NCBI RefSeq assembly: GCF_006265225.1
Contig: NZ_VDCS01000007.1
Coordinates: forward strand, 1-64,000
Origin: Allotamlana fucoidanivorans
Lineage (GTDB): Bacteria > Bacteroidota > Bacteroidia > Flavobacteriales > Flavobacteriaceae
Reading direction: 5' to 3'
Length of the DNA stretch: 64,000 bases
Each line of letters begins with the position of its first letter. The stretch's first letter is position 1. The notes under the pieces were generated by a model. It worked only from the letters and a program-made list of their open reading frames with translations. It had not been told where the DNA came from and did not search any database. Made by a program: the position numbers and the translations under genes. Shown one piece after another: positions 24,928-33,254 of this stretch.

Positions 24928-24935
24928 CAAAAATA
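24928..24935 (-). promoter_or_regulatory. guaA -7 box, possibly giving a leaderless mRNA
   Basis: TATTTTTG on the minus strand fits TAnnTTTG; the -33 position holds TTC instead of TTG at N20. The start codon lies 4 bases after the box, about where transcription should begin. Confidence 0.4.
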
Positions 24936-24986
24936 GGAATTGATTTTTTAATGACGAATTACGCCTTAATTTTTTTTAATTAATTT

Positions 24987-26360
24987 TTAAACCATGGTTT
25001 CAAGAATCATTTCAATATCATGTTCTGTAGTATCAGGATTAATAAAACAAAAACGCGAAACGGTTTCGTAGGTCTCTCCTGTTTTCCATTTGGTTGGTGT
25101 TACCAAAGCAAAACCTTTATCATGGTTTTCATAAGTCCAGTGTGTATAATCTTCAGGTTGCCATCCTATTCTTCGGTACAATACACAAGACAGACTTGGA
25201 GCTCTTACTAACTCTACATGTGGTAATTCCTCTATCATTTTACCCGCAATCTGTGCTAATTCAATACCTCTTTCAACGGCTTCTTTGTATTGATCGGTTC
25301 CATGTGTAGCCAAAGAGAACCACAAAGGTAACCCTCTAACTCGTCTTGTAAGCTGTATTTGATAATCAGATGGATTAAATCCGTGTGCCCCCTCATCTTT
25401 AAAGATATCTAAATAGGAGCCTTCCTGCGCATGTGCATCTTTAGCTAGTTCTGGTTGTTTATAAATAATAGCACCACAATCATAGGGCGAAAACATCCAT
25501 TTATGCGGATCAATCGTAATGCTATCGGCTTTATCGATACCCTTAAACAGATGCTTTACAGAATCTGCCATTAATGCACCTCCGCCATAAGCAGCATCAA
25601 CATGAAACCATAACTTTTCACGTTCACAAATTTCAGCTATACCTTCAAGGTCATCTACAATTCCTGCATTAGTTGTTCCTCCTGTAGCCACTACAGCAAA
25701 TAAGCGATGCCTTTTATGTACTGGTAAGGAGTTTATGGTTTCTTGAAGTGCCTGTTGTTCTAACCTATCTTCCGTATCAATTAACACAACATCAATATCT
25801 GCAACCTTAGCCATAGCCTTTACTGAAGAATGTGCCCCTATGGAGGTTATTATAAGACCTTTTTCTAAGGTATGACTTCTATCTAATCCGCGCCAATATT
25901 CCCTTGCAGTTACAATAGCTGACAGGTTGGCTGCGGTTCCTCCACTTGTAAAAACGCCAAAAGCACCTTCTGGTAATCCTGTTAACGAAACCATCCATCG
26001 CATCGCTTCATTTTCGCAAAAAATACCTCCAGCACCTTCCATCCAATACGCGCCGTGAATACTTGATGCAGCCGTAACCAAATCAAACATAATAGCAGCT
26101 CGCGTTGGTGACGCTGGCACAAAAGCCAAGTTTCTAGGGTGATCAACAGGTACATTTGCTTTAGCTAAATGTTTTCGCCATAACTCAAATGCATATTCAC
26201 CTCCAATACCTTTTTCAGTAATAGTTTCACCAACTAAAGCCTTTAATTCTTCTGCTTTTTTGGGTTTACCAATTTTAGTTGTCGTTGAAGACACCCTATC
26301 AATAGCATACTTCATGGTGTCCATAGTCATTTCAACTAAATCGAAATCTATCTTGTGCAT
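24987..26360 (-). CDS. PLP-dependent group II amino-acid decarboxylase
   Basis: A 457-residue decarboxylase of the aromatic amino acid / glutamate / diaminobutyrate group. PLP Lys287 is in TIDPHKWMFSPYDCG, Asp255 in WFHVDAAYGGG pairs with the pyridine nitrogen, and His177 in IGAHSS stacks on the ring. FTSGGTAANLSAI binds phosphate. Substrate cannot be read from sequence; tyrosine/DOPA-like, glutamate or 2,4-diaminobutyrate are options. It is a single gene in its transcript, with a TACCTTTG promoter box at 26383-26390. Confidence 0.9.
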   Translation of the reverse strand: MHKIDFDLVEMTMDTMKYAIDRVSSTTTKIGKPKKAEELKALVGETITEKGIGGEYAFELWRKHLAKANVPVDHPRNLAFVPASPTRAAIMFDLVTAASSIHGAYWMEGAGGIFCENEAMRWMVSLTGLPEGAFGVFTSGGTAANLSAIVTAREYWRGLDRSHTLEKGLIITSIGAHSSVKAMAKVADIDVVLIDTEDRLEQQALQETINSLPVHKRHRLFAVVATGGTTNAGIVDDLEGIAEICEREKLWFHVDAAYGGGALMADSVKHLFKGIDKADSITIDPHKWMFSPYDCGAIIYKQPELAKDAHAQEGSYLDIFKDEGAHGFNPSDYQIQLTRRVRGLPLWFSLATHGTDQYKEAVERGIELAQIAGKMIEELPHVELVRAPSLSCVLYRRIGWQPEDYTHWTYENHDKGFALVTPTKWKTGETYETVSRFCFINPDTTEHDIEMILETMV

Positions 26361-26382
26361 TTTATTAGTTTTAAGAAGTGCT

Positions 26383-26390
26383 CAAAGGTA
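26383..26390 (-). promoter_or_regulatory. -7 box of the decarboxylase gene
   Basis: TACCTTTG on the minus strand matches TAnnTTTG, 22 bases upstream of the start at 26360. No TTG is found at the expected -33 distance. Confidence 0.4.
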
Positions 26391-26446
26391 AAATTATAAG
26401 CAGAGAACACTTATAATTTAACATCATTTTAAACTAAAAGCAATGG

Positions 26447-28054
26447 TCAATCAGGCATAGTCAACACTAAAAACTGTAATTTTAAAGGGTCTAAACTTTC
26501 AATAAGACAAGGAATAAGTTCTTCACCATACTCTAAATAAAATTGAGAAAAATTCGTATTGCGCTCCTGCAAACTTTGGTTTGGAAATAATTCATTTTGA
26601 ATAACAGTTATTCGCTTTACCTCATCCGACAATTTACGTTTTTGAGCTTTTAACAAGCGTTTTTCTAGATTATCTAAACCTTTAAGCTGCTTTATTTCTT
26701 GTGCTTGAACAGCACCTAAAAATGATCTATCTGTATCTTGAGCTACGGTGTAAAGGTCTTCAAACTGTTGCTTCAAATATGTTTTTTGTTTTGAAAAATC
26801 GATATCAATGTTTGAAATATCCCTAACTTTCTTATTAATAAGTGAGTGCTTTTTTAAGAATATCTCTGCCGTTGATATTCCAAGATTGGTTAGTTTATCA
26901 TGTTGTTTTGTTGTTTTTATTAACACCGAATTTCTTAACAGCAAAATTGGAAAAGGCACTTTTACTTCATTAAAATAAGCCTTTAACTGAAACCAATAAG
27001 CGATTTCACCCCCACCTCCTATATAACAAATATTTGGTAAAATTACTTCTTGATATAAGGGACGCATAATCACATTTGGCGAAAACCTTTCTGGATAATC
27101 ATGGACTTCCTTTAGGAGTGATTCTCTACTCCAACTCACATTGGTATTTAAAACTTGGTATCGGTCATTTTCAAAAACAATACGTTCCCGTACATTTTTA
27201 CCTAAATAGAACAAATTTATCGCTCTAGGGTTCACCTGAATTTTATAATCATTTGATAAGGCTTCCAAACCTTTATTAGTCTCGGTTACTTTTTTAGATG
27301 ATGTTTGGTTTAACAACTCATCTTCAATAAAGGGTATAAACTGTTTCTTAAGGTCTGCATCATTAGCGTTAATAATAACCAACCCATAATCTGCAAAAAG
27401 TTGATTCGCCAAGAATCTGGTAGCTTCTGAAAGGTTATCATGATTTAAATAAGCGGACTGAAAAAGTCGTTTTAAGGTTTCAGCATTTTTACCGCCTCCT
27501 AATTCTTCAGAAAACACTTGAAAAACATCATCTAAACCATCAGTATAAAGTGCTCCAACGGCGCCACTTGCATCTTTATGCCATCTAATTTTTTTACCAT
27601 TAAAATTAAAATAATTAATTTCTTCAAAATCATGATCTTCAGTAGCCATCCAGTACACTGGAACAAAATTATGTTTTGGATAGGCTACTTTCAACCGCCT
27701 TGAAAGATTTATAACCGAAATAATTTTATAGAGAAAATATAGAGGTCCAGTAAACAAATTAAGTTGATGCCCTGTTGTGATGGTAAAGGTATTTTGTGCT
27801 TGTAAAACTTCAATATTTTGAAGTGTTAAACTAGACATTTCTACATTTTTATATTGCCGTTTTAAAACTGAGGATAAAACGGTTCTACTATCTTGACTAA
27901 AAGTAGTGGTCTTTTCTTCTATTTGTTTCTCAAAATTTTCTAAACTAGGAAACCGATTATAAAACGTATCTAATTCTGATTTTTGGTTTACGTAATCACA
28001 AATTAAAGACGAAAAATAACCTGTTTCTTGAAATGTAAGGTAGTCTTTCTGCAT
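26447..28054 (-). CDS. bshC: Bacillithiol biosynthesis cysteine-adding enzyme
   Basis: A 535-residue protein with the BshC layout: a Rossmann-like core containing TITTGHQLNLFTGPLYFLYK and YPKHNFVPVYWMATEDHDFEEI, the INYFNFNGKKIRW segment, ICYIGGGGEIAYWFQLK, and a long C-terminal coiled coil. BshC is thought to add cysteine to GlcN-malate to give bacillithiol, the low-molecular-weight thiol of many Bacteroidota and Firmicutes. The other bsh genes are not here. The redox genes at 10529-12530 fit a thiol-based cytoplasm but are not linked. Confidence 0.94.
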   Translation of the reverse strand: MQKDYLTFQETGYFSSLICDYVNQKSELDTFYNRFPSLENFEKQIEEKTTTFSQDSRTVLSSVLKRQYKNVEMSSLTLQNIEVLQAQNTFTITTGHQLNLFTGPLYFLYKIISVINLSRRLKVAYPKHNFVPVYWMATEDHDFEEINYFNFNGKKIRWHKDASGAVGALYTDGLDDVFQVFSEELGGGKNAETLKRLFQSAYLNHDNLSEATRFLANQLFADYGLVIINANDADLKKQFIPFIEDELLNQTSSKKVTETNKGLEALSNDYKIQVNPRAINLFYLGKNVRERIVFENDRYQVLNTNVSWSRESLLKEVHDYPERFSPNVIMRPLYQEVILPNICYIGGGGEIAYWFQLKAYFNEVKVPFPILLLRNSVLIKTTKQHDKLTNLGISTAEIFLKKHSLINKKVRDISNIDIDFSKQKTYLKQQFEDLYTVAQDTDRSFLGAVQAQEIKQLKGLDNLEKRLLKAQKRKLSDEVKRITVIQNELFPNQSLQERNTNFSQFYLEYGEELIPCLIESLDPLKLQFLVLTMPD

Positions 28055-28232
28055 ATTTCAATATAAAATCATGTAAATATACATTTATTGATTTTGTTAA
28101 AATCTAAAAAATACGTTAAGAATTTTTACAGAAAAACTAATTACTTCTGCAAGGTAATTGGGTTTTTGAACAAACTAAAACTCAAGGTTATTTGATAAGA
28201 ACCTTTTTTTTAGCAAAAATTATAATAACAGT

Positions 28233-30020
28233 TTATACATGGTCATCTAAGGTTTTTATGAAGGCCATTAAGTCGTTTGTATCTTGCTTTGTCAAATTTA
28301 AGGCATCAGCAGGCAAGGTTTGGTTTTCTAATTCCATCCCCATTCCAATGCCACCACCACGATTGTAAAAATCAATAACCTCCTCAAGAGTGTCATATAC
28401 GCCATTATGCATATAAGGAGCCGTTTTATTAGCATTTCTAACCGTTGGTGTTTTAAAAAAATGTTTTTTCTGTTTGGTGTTAAACACGTAGTAGCGACCT
28501 AAATCATCATCAATAACAGCATTAATGGTATCGGTGGTTTTGGGTACTCCAATAAGTTCCATTTCACTTTCTTTATATAAAATAGGCACAGTACCGTTAA
28601 AGGTTGGAGGAAAATGGCAAGTAGCACATTTAGCTTTTCCCATGAACAGATTGAAACCACGTTTTTCTGAAGTGGTTAAATTGTTTTCTAGACCATTAAT
28701 ATTATTGTCGAATTTTGAATTAAATGGGACAAGACTCCTGATATAAGTTGCTATGGCATTTCTAATATTCTCCTGCGTAGGGCCATTAACATAAGTGCTA
28801 TCAAAATCTTTTGTATAGTCTGGATTGCTTTTTATTACGGCTTCCAAATGTTTTAAATCGGAGTGAAACTCTTTTTCATTATTTACTACAGCAACTATTT
28901 GCCCTTCTAGACTTCCAGCACGTTTATCATAGAAAAACCCTTTTTGTAAAGCAGCATATAATAAGGTTGGGCTGTTTCTGGTAACCTTATCGGATATTTT
29001 TTTACCATCGGTAAAGTGTTTTTCTGGTAGGTGACAAGAAGCACAACTTATGGAATTATCTTTTGACAATGCTTTTTCATAAAACAGCTTTTCACCTAAA
29101 TTGATTTTGTTAGGAGCTAAGGAATCGAATTGTTCCGATGAAAAATAACTCAAGTTAAAGGTATTTTTAGAAAACAAGGACTTTAAATTGTTATTGAATG
29201 CTAAAGCGTATGGAAATTCTACATTCCAGTCTGTCTTCGTTTCAAGAATTAGCTCTAATTGTTTATGCGTATGGTTTTTAATAAAGTCAAATCTATCGAA
29301 CGTTCCAAAATCGGTTTTAAGCATATTTATACTACTTTCAATTTCCTTTTGCCACATGTTAAGCAGAGCTTCCGATTGAAAATAGGATGCATATATATTT
29401 AAAATGTTTTGTATGCTTTCATAATTAATAATGGCTTCATCCAAAGAACGCTCCAATACTGGAGAGTCAAAACCTGTTACACCAGTAAGAGCTATACGGT
29501 TTATCTCGTCGCGTATAAGCCATAGTACATGGTAGTCTTTAAACTGTAACCGCGCGTTGTTTTTTATAAGCACTAATCGGTTTTGCGTTTTTTTTATAAT
29601 TTGGTTTAGATAGTTTAAATCTAAGCTATCTTCATGAATCAGTTCTTCAATAACCTGAAACCCGAACGGTTTTATAATTTTTATATCGGTCGCATCTTCT
29701 TCTTCAACTTTTAAAAGATTGGGCTGATTAAGCGTTTTATAATTTTCGGCATCAGCAAAAGCCAATACCGCTTCTGTTTTTTTAAAATAGTTTCTTGCTT
29801 GTATATAGTTTTCAATACTAAGGTTAGTTGTTTTGATTTCTTTTAACTTCTCTAAGTACGCCACACAGCTATCTATATCTTGCTGATAGGTTAGGCTTAA
29901 TGTTTCGATGGGTTCCTGAACAGGCACGTTAGCTGCTGGCTTTTTACAGGAACAGATTATAACGGCAAAAAGACACACGCTAAATACGTGTGCCTTTTTT
30001 AATAATATGATGTTATTCAT
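28233..30020 (-). CDS. Di-haem cytochrome c peroxidase-like lipoprotein
   Basis: A 595-residue lipoprotein (lipobox IICSC, Cys about 25). The C-terminal 300 residues are a MauG/CcpA-type module with two haem sites, CASCH at 326 and CATCH at 465, and the downstream KTPTVRNANKTAPYMHNG segment with a distal ligand Met or nearby His. The N-terminal 290 residues are helical and contain KPFGFQVIEELIHE, which resembles the imelysin-like domain that precedes many Bacteroidota CCPs. It starts 4 bases after the PhoX-like gene, as part of a two-gene operon. Likely role: periplasmic peroxide reduction or oxidation of a partner. Confidence 0.88.
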   Translation of the reverse strand: MNNIILLKKAHVFSVCLFAVIICSCKKPAANVPVQEPIETLSLTYQQDIDSCVAYLEKLKEIKTTNLSIENYIQARNYFKKTEAVLAFADAENYKTLNQPNLLKVEEEDATDIKIIKPFGFQVIEELIHEDSLDLNYLNQIIKKTQNRLVLIKNNARLQFKDYHVLWLIRDEINRIALTGVTGFDSPVLERSLDEAIINYESIQNILNIYASYFQSEALLNMWQKEIESSINMLKTDFGTFDRFDFIKNHTHKQLELILETKTDWNVEFPYALAFNNNLKSLFSKNTFNLSYFSSEQFDSLAPNKINLGEKLFYEKALSKDNSISCASCHLPEKHFTDGKKISDKVTRNSPTLLYAALQKGFFYDKRAGSLEGQIVAVVNNEKEFHSDLKHLEAVIKSNPDYTKDFDSTYVNGPTQENIRNAIATYIRSLVPFNSKFDNNINGLENNLTTSEKRGFNLFMGKAKCATCHFPPTFNGTVPILYKESEMELIGVPKTTDTINAVIDDDLGRYYVFNTKQKKHFFKTPTVRNANKTAPYMHNGVYDTLEEVIDFYNRGGGIGMGMELENQTLPADALNLTKQDTNDLMAFIKTLDDHV

Positions 30021-30023
30021 AGA

Positions 30024-31505
30024 TTATCTGTCTAAACCATGAATTAAATAAAGAACACTTCCTTCATTAGAATCTGGTGTTTCAATAGCTTTAGGATCTG
30101 TAAATGAAGAACCATCAGCAGGAACCCACCCGTGATTTTGAGTAATTAATAAGAAAGTACCTTCGTTGTTTACAACATCGGAAACATCAATCATACCCGT
30201 AATTTCCCAAGTTCTTGTAGCAGGGCCATAACCAGCTGTTTCGGCCGCTGTTTGGTCACATTCTAATACTGTTTTTAACTCCCCAGTGTTTAGGTTGTAT
30301 TGGTATAATAGCGCATAGTGTTGTTTGTATGGACCATCAAAATATCCGTTAGGATCTTCTTGAATGTAAGCATAGTTTTCAGTAACTAAGATGTTATCAG
30401 GACTGTGGAACATTTTAGCTTTTCCTTCATCTAAATCTCCATCTAAAACACAGGTAATCGTTCCAGCAGCTGTAGGATCTTTTTCATTAAGTACAACTTT
30501 ATATACACGACCATATATACTACCCTTACCTACTAATCCGTCTTTTTTACGACCTGTTACACAAAAGTAAATTTCTCTGTTGTTTTCGGCAGAACCACGC
30601 CTCCAGTCAATATCCTCTAATCTAGAGAATCCCATAACACCTTTTGCTTTACACTCAGCATCTAATAAATCAATATTGGTTTCTGTAAGCTCAACAAATT
30701 CTACAGGGTAAGACACACCTTCTTCCATAGCAACTTCAACATCGTTAGCCATTCCATTAACTTTTAAACCATATAATTGTCCGCCATATAAATCACCATG
30801 ATTACCAACATACATACCTAATTGTCCTGAAGGTATTTCATTATTAGAGTGGTCATCACCAATAAAAGCTACGGTTTTTCCTGGGTATGCGTCTTTACCA
30901 ATAACTACAGCATTTTCAGTAGACCATTGTCCGAAAGCTGATAACATTTCAGAGGAACCAGCATCTTTAGATTTTTTGTATGGATCTGTTAAGAATACAC
31001 CTTTTGAAGCCCCTCCCCATTCTCCACCAGAAAGGTATAAAGGACCAAAACCATGTTCTTCTGGAGTAATAAGTGAACCCGAACATTGCGCTGTGTTAGC
31101 TGTAGCTTCGGCATTTAAAATGTACTCACCATGTACTGGTTTAAACGTTTTATCGAAGGTTATTCTGGCAATAGAATAATCGGCTTCAATATTATTTATT
31201 AAGGTGTATTTACCGTTATTTTCTTTTATTAGTCCGGCACCATCAGCCATACTTCCGTAAACGAAATCAGCAGATTGTTGTAAAACGTCTTCTGACGATA
31301 ATAAGGTAGTAACAGAAATAGTATTGAATCCTGATTTTACATCTAAAAAGCTAGGTGTTACAGATTGGTTTTTAAACTCAATATCATTTTTAAATTTGCT
31401 TTTTAAAGCCATATCTAACGGTGCTTCAGAATTTTCTAGAGTTTCGTTATGGCAGCCTGAAAGCAATCCAAGGGCAGCGAAAGATAATAGAATTGTTTTT
31501 TTCAT
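30024..31505 (-). CDS. PhoX-like (DUF839) lipoprotein
   Basis: A 493-residue lipoprotein (lipobox LLSGC, Cys18). Segments CSGSLITPEEHGFGPLYLSG, GQLGMYVGNHGDLYGGQLYG, MGFSRLEDIDWRRG, and MFHSPDNILVTENYAYIQED with a late GTFLLITQNHGW follow the beta-propeller pattern of PhoX phosphatases (DUF839), including SPDNI and the acidic metal-binding residues. True alkaline phosphatase activity is uncertain; the family also has non-phosphatase members. The tight operon with a di-haem peroxidase is unusual for a phosphatase and hints at a redox or metal role. Upstream lies a 402-base intergenic stretch. Confidence 0.8.
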   Translation of the reverse strand: MKKTILLSFAALGLLSGCHNETLENSEAPLDMALKSKFKNDIEFKNQSVTPSFLDVKSGFNTISVTTLLSSEDVLQQSADFVYGSMADGAGLIKENNGKYTLINNIEADYSIARITFDKTFKPVHGEYILNAEATANTAQCSGSLITPEEHGFGPLYLSGGEWGGASKGVFLTDPYKKSKDAGSSEMLSAFGQWSTENAVVIGKDAYPGKTVAFIGDDHSNNEIPSGQLGMYVGNHGDLYGGQLYGLKVNGMANDVEVAMEEGVSYPVEFVELTETNIDLLDAECKAKGVMGFSRLEDIDWRRGSAENNREIYFCVTGRKKDGLVGKGSIYGRVYKVVLNEKDPTAAGTITCVLDGDLDEGKAKMFHSPDNILVTENYAYIQEDPNGYFDGPYKQHYALLYQYNLNTGELKTVLECDQTAAETAGYGPATRTWEITGMIDVSDVVNNEGTFLLITQNHGWVPADGSSFTDPKAIETPDSNEGSVLYLIHGLDR

Positions 31506-31908
31506 TTTTTTGAAGATAAAAGTGATTAATTAATTTACAGTATAAAATTACCTTCAAAACATATGTGGCATGTTAACAGAACTTTGGGATTGAATGAAGA
31601 TTTCGTTAACGCAACGTTATCAAATTAAATTACAGGTTAAATACCTGATTATATGCTTCTTATATTTACAGTTTAATCTTAACTATATCTTCATTTAAAA
31701 CTTAAAACTCAATATATTTACTTGTCAACCACCATTATAGATAGTTATTTACTATTTTTTGATGAAAGACGTTATCACTCACTTATTAATACACTTTTAA
31801 AAAAATCGCTTAACCATTTAAACAAAATGTTAAAAACATACTGGATTATAGATAGTTACTTTATTTTTTCGTAAATTAATAGGTAGAAAAAAACCTAAAA
31901 CTTTTATT
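31506..31908. other. 402-base intergenic region with a direct repeat
   Basis: This gap separates the divergent PhoX-like gene and the CarboxypepD_reg gene. It is very AT-rich and holds no ORF of note. A direct repeat of ATTATAGATAGTTA followed by a T-rich tract occurs at 31734-31760 and 31845-31870, about 111 bases apart. No TAnnTTTG box of good quality was found in either direction. Confidence 0.5.
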
Positions 31909-33168
31909 ATGAAAACGTTAATATCTATAATCTGGTGTTTGCTCATTGGGTTTTTCATTAACACTGCAAAAGCTCAAGAACAAACTTCAGAACCCTTTAA
32001 AGAAATCACGGGTAAAATTGTGGATGAAGCTACTAAAAAACCTCTAGTATTCACAGATGTGGTGATTGAACATTCCAATATAAGCACAGTAACTAATAGT
32101 GAAGGTGAATTTTTATTAAAAATTCCCATTGATTTACTAAAAGGTGATATTCATATCACCCACTTAGGCTATGAACAGAAAGATGTAAAAATTTCTGATG
32201 TAGAAAAATTAGCAAAAATTACCTTAATTCCTGCCTTGACAGAACTAGATGCCATTAGTATAACTGCTACTTCAAAGAATGCTAAAGATTTAGTACTAGA
32301 AACACTTGGAAAAAAAAGCAACTTATATAATAACCAAAACACATTAATGACCGCCTTTTACAGAGAAACTATAAAAAAACGTCGAAAAAATGCCTCGTTG
32401 TCTGAAGCTGTTGTTAAAATTCACAAACAACCATATAATAACTATAGAAGTGACCGTATTGAACTGGTAAAGGCAAGAAAAAATACAGATTATTCTAAAT
32501 TGGACACCATTGCTTTAAAACTGCAAGGCGGCCCTTTCAGTAATGTGTATACTGATATCATAAAATACCCTGAATATATTTTTAACGAAGAAAATATTGA
32601 AGATTACGTCTTTGGTTTTGACAGTTCTACCATGATAAATGATAAACTCATTTATGTTATTGACTTTAAACAACGTAAAGACATAGATACACCTCTATAT
32701 TATGGTAAGCTATATATTGATGCTGAAACGAAAGCGTTAACTAATGCTGTGTATAGCCTTAATGTTTCAAATAGAGCATTGTCAAGTCAAATGTATGTTA
32801 GAAAAAAACCTAGAAAAGTAGATGTTTACCCAACAGAAGCTACCTACAGAGTAAATTATCGTACAAAAGATGGAAGATGGCACTATGCTTACAGCAACAT
32901 ATCACTGACATTCAAAGTAAACTGGAAAGGAAAGTTATTTAATAACACCTATACATTAAATAGTGAAATGGCCATTACAGATTGGGAAGTTCAGAAAACG
33001 AAATTAGCCGATGTAAAAAGCCAATTATTAAGACCTTCAACCATTTTAACCGAAATGGCTTCTGGTTTTTCTGACCCACGATTTTGGGGCGCTTACAATG
33101 TCATAGAACCCGATAAATCTATTCAGTCTGCTATCAAAAAAATTCAGAAACAATTGAAAAAAACCTAG
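31909..33168 (+). CDS. CarboxypepD_reg-like outer-membrane-associated protein
   Basis: A 419-residue protein with signal peptide (to about residue 22, AKAQ) and an N-terminal CarboxypepD_reg domain at about 30-110 (ITGKIVDEATKKPLVFTDVV, GEFLLKIP, ITHLGYEQKDV). The rest is beta-rich with conserved-looking stretches (LMTAFYRETIKKRR, KLYIDAETKALTNAVYSLN) as in the large Bacteroidota family typified by DUF5686 neighbours. No TonB plug or barrel is present. The protein at 40407 shares this plan. Function unknown; surface or periplasmic. Confidence 0.8.
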   Translation: MKTLISIIWCLLIGFFINTAKAQEQTSEPFKEITGKIVDEATKKPLVFTDVVIEHSNISTVTNSEGEFLLKIPIDLLKGDIHITHLGYEQKDVKISDVEKLAKITLIPALTELDAISITATSKNAKDLVLETLGKKSNLYNNQNTLMTAFYRETIKKRRKNASLSEAVVKIHKQPYNNYRSDRIELVKARKNTDYSKLDTIALKLQGGPFSNVYTDIIKYPEYIFNEENIEDYVFGFDSSTMINDKLIYVIDFKQRKDIDTPLYYGKLYIDAETKALTNAVYSLNVSNRALSSQMYVRKKPRKVDVYPTEATYRVNYRTKDGRWHYAYSNISLTFKVNWKGKLFNNTYTLNSEMAITDWEVQKTKLADVKSQLLRPSTILTEMASGFSDPRFWGAYNVIEPDKSIQSAIKKIQKQLKKT

Positions 33169-33188
33169 AAAAAATAGGTATAAATACT

Positions 33189-33226
33189 AAAACCATTGAT
33201 CTATAATAATTATCAATGGTTTTTAG
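33189..33226. terminator. Bidirectional terminator
   Basis: AAAACCATTGAT and ATCAATGGTTTTT pair around an AT loop between the convergent genes ending at 33168 and 33255. Confidence 0.8.
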
Positions 33227-33254
33227 TTTTGTTTAGGTTGTGCTTTATAGAACG

